DNA from: Pilatotrama ljubarskyi
Taxonomy: Eukaryota > Basidiomycota > Agaricomycetes > Polyporales > Polyporaceae
DNA length: 64,000 bases
Direction: 5' to 3'
Assembly (NCBI GenBank): GCA_022385805.1
Contig: MU277686.1
Location: forward strand, 358,726-422,725
Under the pieces are notes generated by a model. That model saw only the letters and a list, made by a program, of their open reading frames with translations, was not told the origin of the DNA and searched no databases. Within the stretch, counting starts at the first letter, position 1. Each line of letters begins with the position of its first letter. The translations under genes were made by a program, and so were the position numbers. Shown piece after piece: positions 63,262 through 64,000 of the stretch.

Positions 63262-64000
63262 ATGAGCATAGTCGTCAAGTGGGGGCGGGAGAGGTGCGTC
63301 TTCCGCGTTCTTTCAGTCCAGTCTTCCAAGCTCATTCTCTCCGCCTTCTTGCAATGCATTCCCCCACGTCGTCGTCAACCGCAATCTCTCTCTCTCCCTT
63401 CTTCCGCATCGTCCCCCTCCCTCTCAGGTTGCACTTCTCTCTCCCGCCACCCAACTCAAAGCTCGCCCAGCTGCGGCACGAGATCGCGGAGTACACCCAG
63501 CTCCCGGAGCACTCCTTTAAGCTCATCCACGCTGGCGCCGTGATGAAGGACGATAATGCCCCGAGTACGTCGCCCTCCCCTCCTCACTTCTCTCCCCTTC
63601 CTCGTCTTCGTACCCCAATCTGTCACCGTCCATCGATCGCCCGTCTTCTCCGCTTCCTATTTGCGTTCGCATCTCTGCGCGTCTGCGCCTCTCGGTCCCT
63701 CTTCCGTCCCTTCTCTCATGCCCTCATGTCGCCCGGGTCTGCCCATGCCGTCACCATCACATACGATCCACCTCTTCCCTCATTCTCTCCTTCGCCCTGT
63801 GACCTGTCTCTTGTACTGACGTCACCTGCAGTCTCTGCCTATGGCATCAAACCCGGCAGCACTATCGCCCTCGTTGGCGGCGGCGAACCTCTCTCTCCCG
63901 CACCCTCCAAGGCATCTGCTGCCCGCAAGGAAAAGGCGCCCCGTACCGAGCAGAGCACCATATCCCAAATCCAGTCTGAGCTTGACAAAGTCCGGTCCAC
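63262..64000 (+). CDS. Ubiquitin-like / BAG-domain co-chaperone, partial
   Basis: The first exons of a BAG-family Hsp70 nucleotide-exchange factor, cut by the window end. From ATG 63262 (MSIVVKWGRER) an intron joins LHFSLPPPNSKLAQLRHEIA, then EHSFKLIHAGAVMKDDNAP. A second intron joins ISAYGIKPGSTIALVGGGEP. Together these make a ubiquitin-like fold. The start of the BAG helices is STISQIQSELDKVRST at the edge. The frame stays open upstream and encodes a possible membrane anchor, as in Snl1-like ER-tethered BAG proteins. The start I give is therefore the first well-supported Met, not necessarily the real one. Confidence 0.75.

Overview
The window is filamentous-fungal nuclear DNA, most likely from an Agaricomycete (mushroom or polypore lineage) basidiomycete. 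The evidence is GC-rich coding sequence, many short introns of about 50-80 nt with GT-AG ends, densely packed genes on both strands, and a protein set typical of wood-decay basidiomycetes (AA9 lytic polysaccharide monooxygenase, a microsomal P450, small secreted RlpA/expansin-like proteins). There are no viral, plasmid or bacterial signatures and no rRNA. One run of 420 N lies at 31986-32405. Species cannot be named from the sequence alone. Exon structures were read by hand from splice sites and protein similarity, so outer coordinates are firmer than individual intron ends.

Layout. 1-2.4 kb: no firm gene. 2.4-3.2 kb (-): SUR7/PalI-type membrane protein. 4.9-6.6 kb (+): low-complexity basic protein of unknown function. 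7.2-9.7 kb (-): TAPT1/EMP65 family ER membrane protein. 10.3-14.7 kb (-): cohesin ATPase SMC3. 15.7-17.9 kb (-): cytochrome P450. 18.7-20.2 kb (+): mitochondrial transcription factor B/rRNA dimethylase-like protein. 20.4-24.8 kb (-): replisome hub Ctf4/Mcl1/AND-1. 25.8-26.2 kb (-): small basic protein. 26.5-34.5 kb is the accessory-looking part: two inverted paralogous secreted double-psi beta-barrel genes, two inverted copies of an 857-bp repeat (the second holds the N gap), and an AA9 LPMO gene. 34.9-36.3 kb (-): TatD-type metal-dependent hydrolase. 37.1-38.3 kb (+): delta-aminolevulinate dehydratase. 38.7-41.8 kb (+): pre-mRNA 3' end endonuclease Ysh1/CPSF73. 42.1-44.1 kb (-): DUF2264 protein. 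44.6-46.4 kb (+): RING/TRAF-type zinc-finger protein. 48.2-51.4 kb (-): homeodomain transcription factor. 53.2-57.4 kb (-): Wee1-type kinase. 59.0-59.7 kb (-): Got1 vesicle-transport protein. 60.7-62.7 kb (-): Pbs2-type MAP kinase kinase. 63.3 kb to the edge (+): ubiquitin-like/BAG co-chaperone, cut by the window end.

How the genes relate. Most are single-copy housekeeping genes with no operon logic: chromosome cohesion and replication (SMC3, Ctf4), cell-cycle and stress signalling (Wee1, Pbs2), secretion (Got1, TAPT1), mRNA 3' processing (Ysh1), heme synthesis (ALAD) and mitochondrial expression (mtTFB). Heme from ALAD would serve enzymes such as the P450, but there is no sign of co-regulation. 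The only coherent local group is the secreted plant-cell-wall set at 26.5-34.5 kb, which is also where the repeats sit. I did not find a convincing undescribed system. The most noteworthy structure is the apparently identical inverted repeat pair around one of the duplicated secreted genes.
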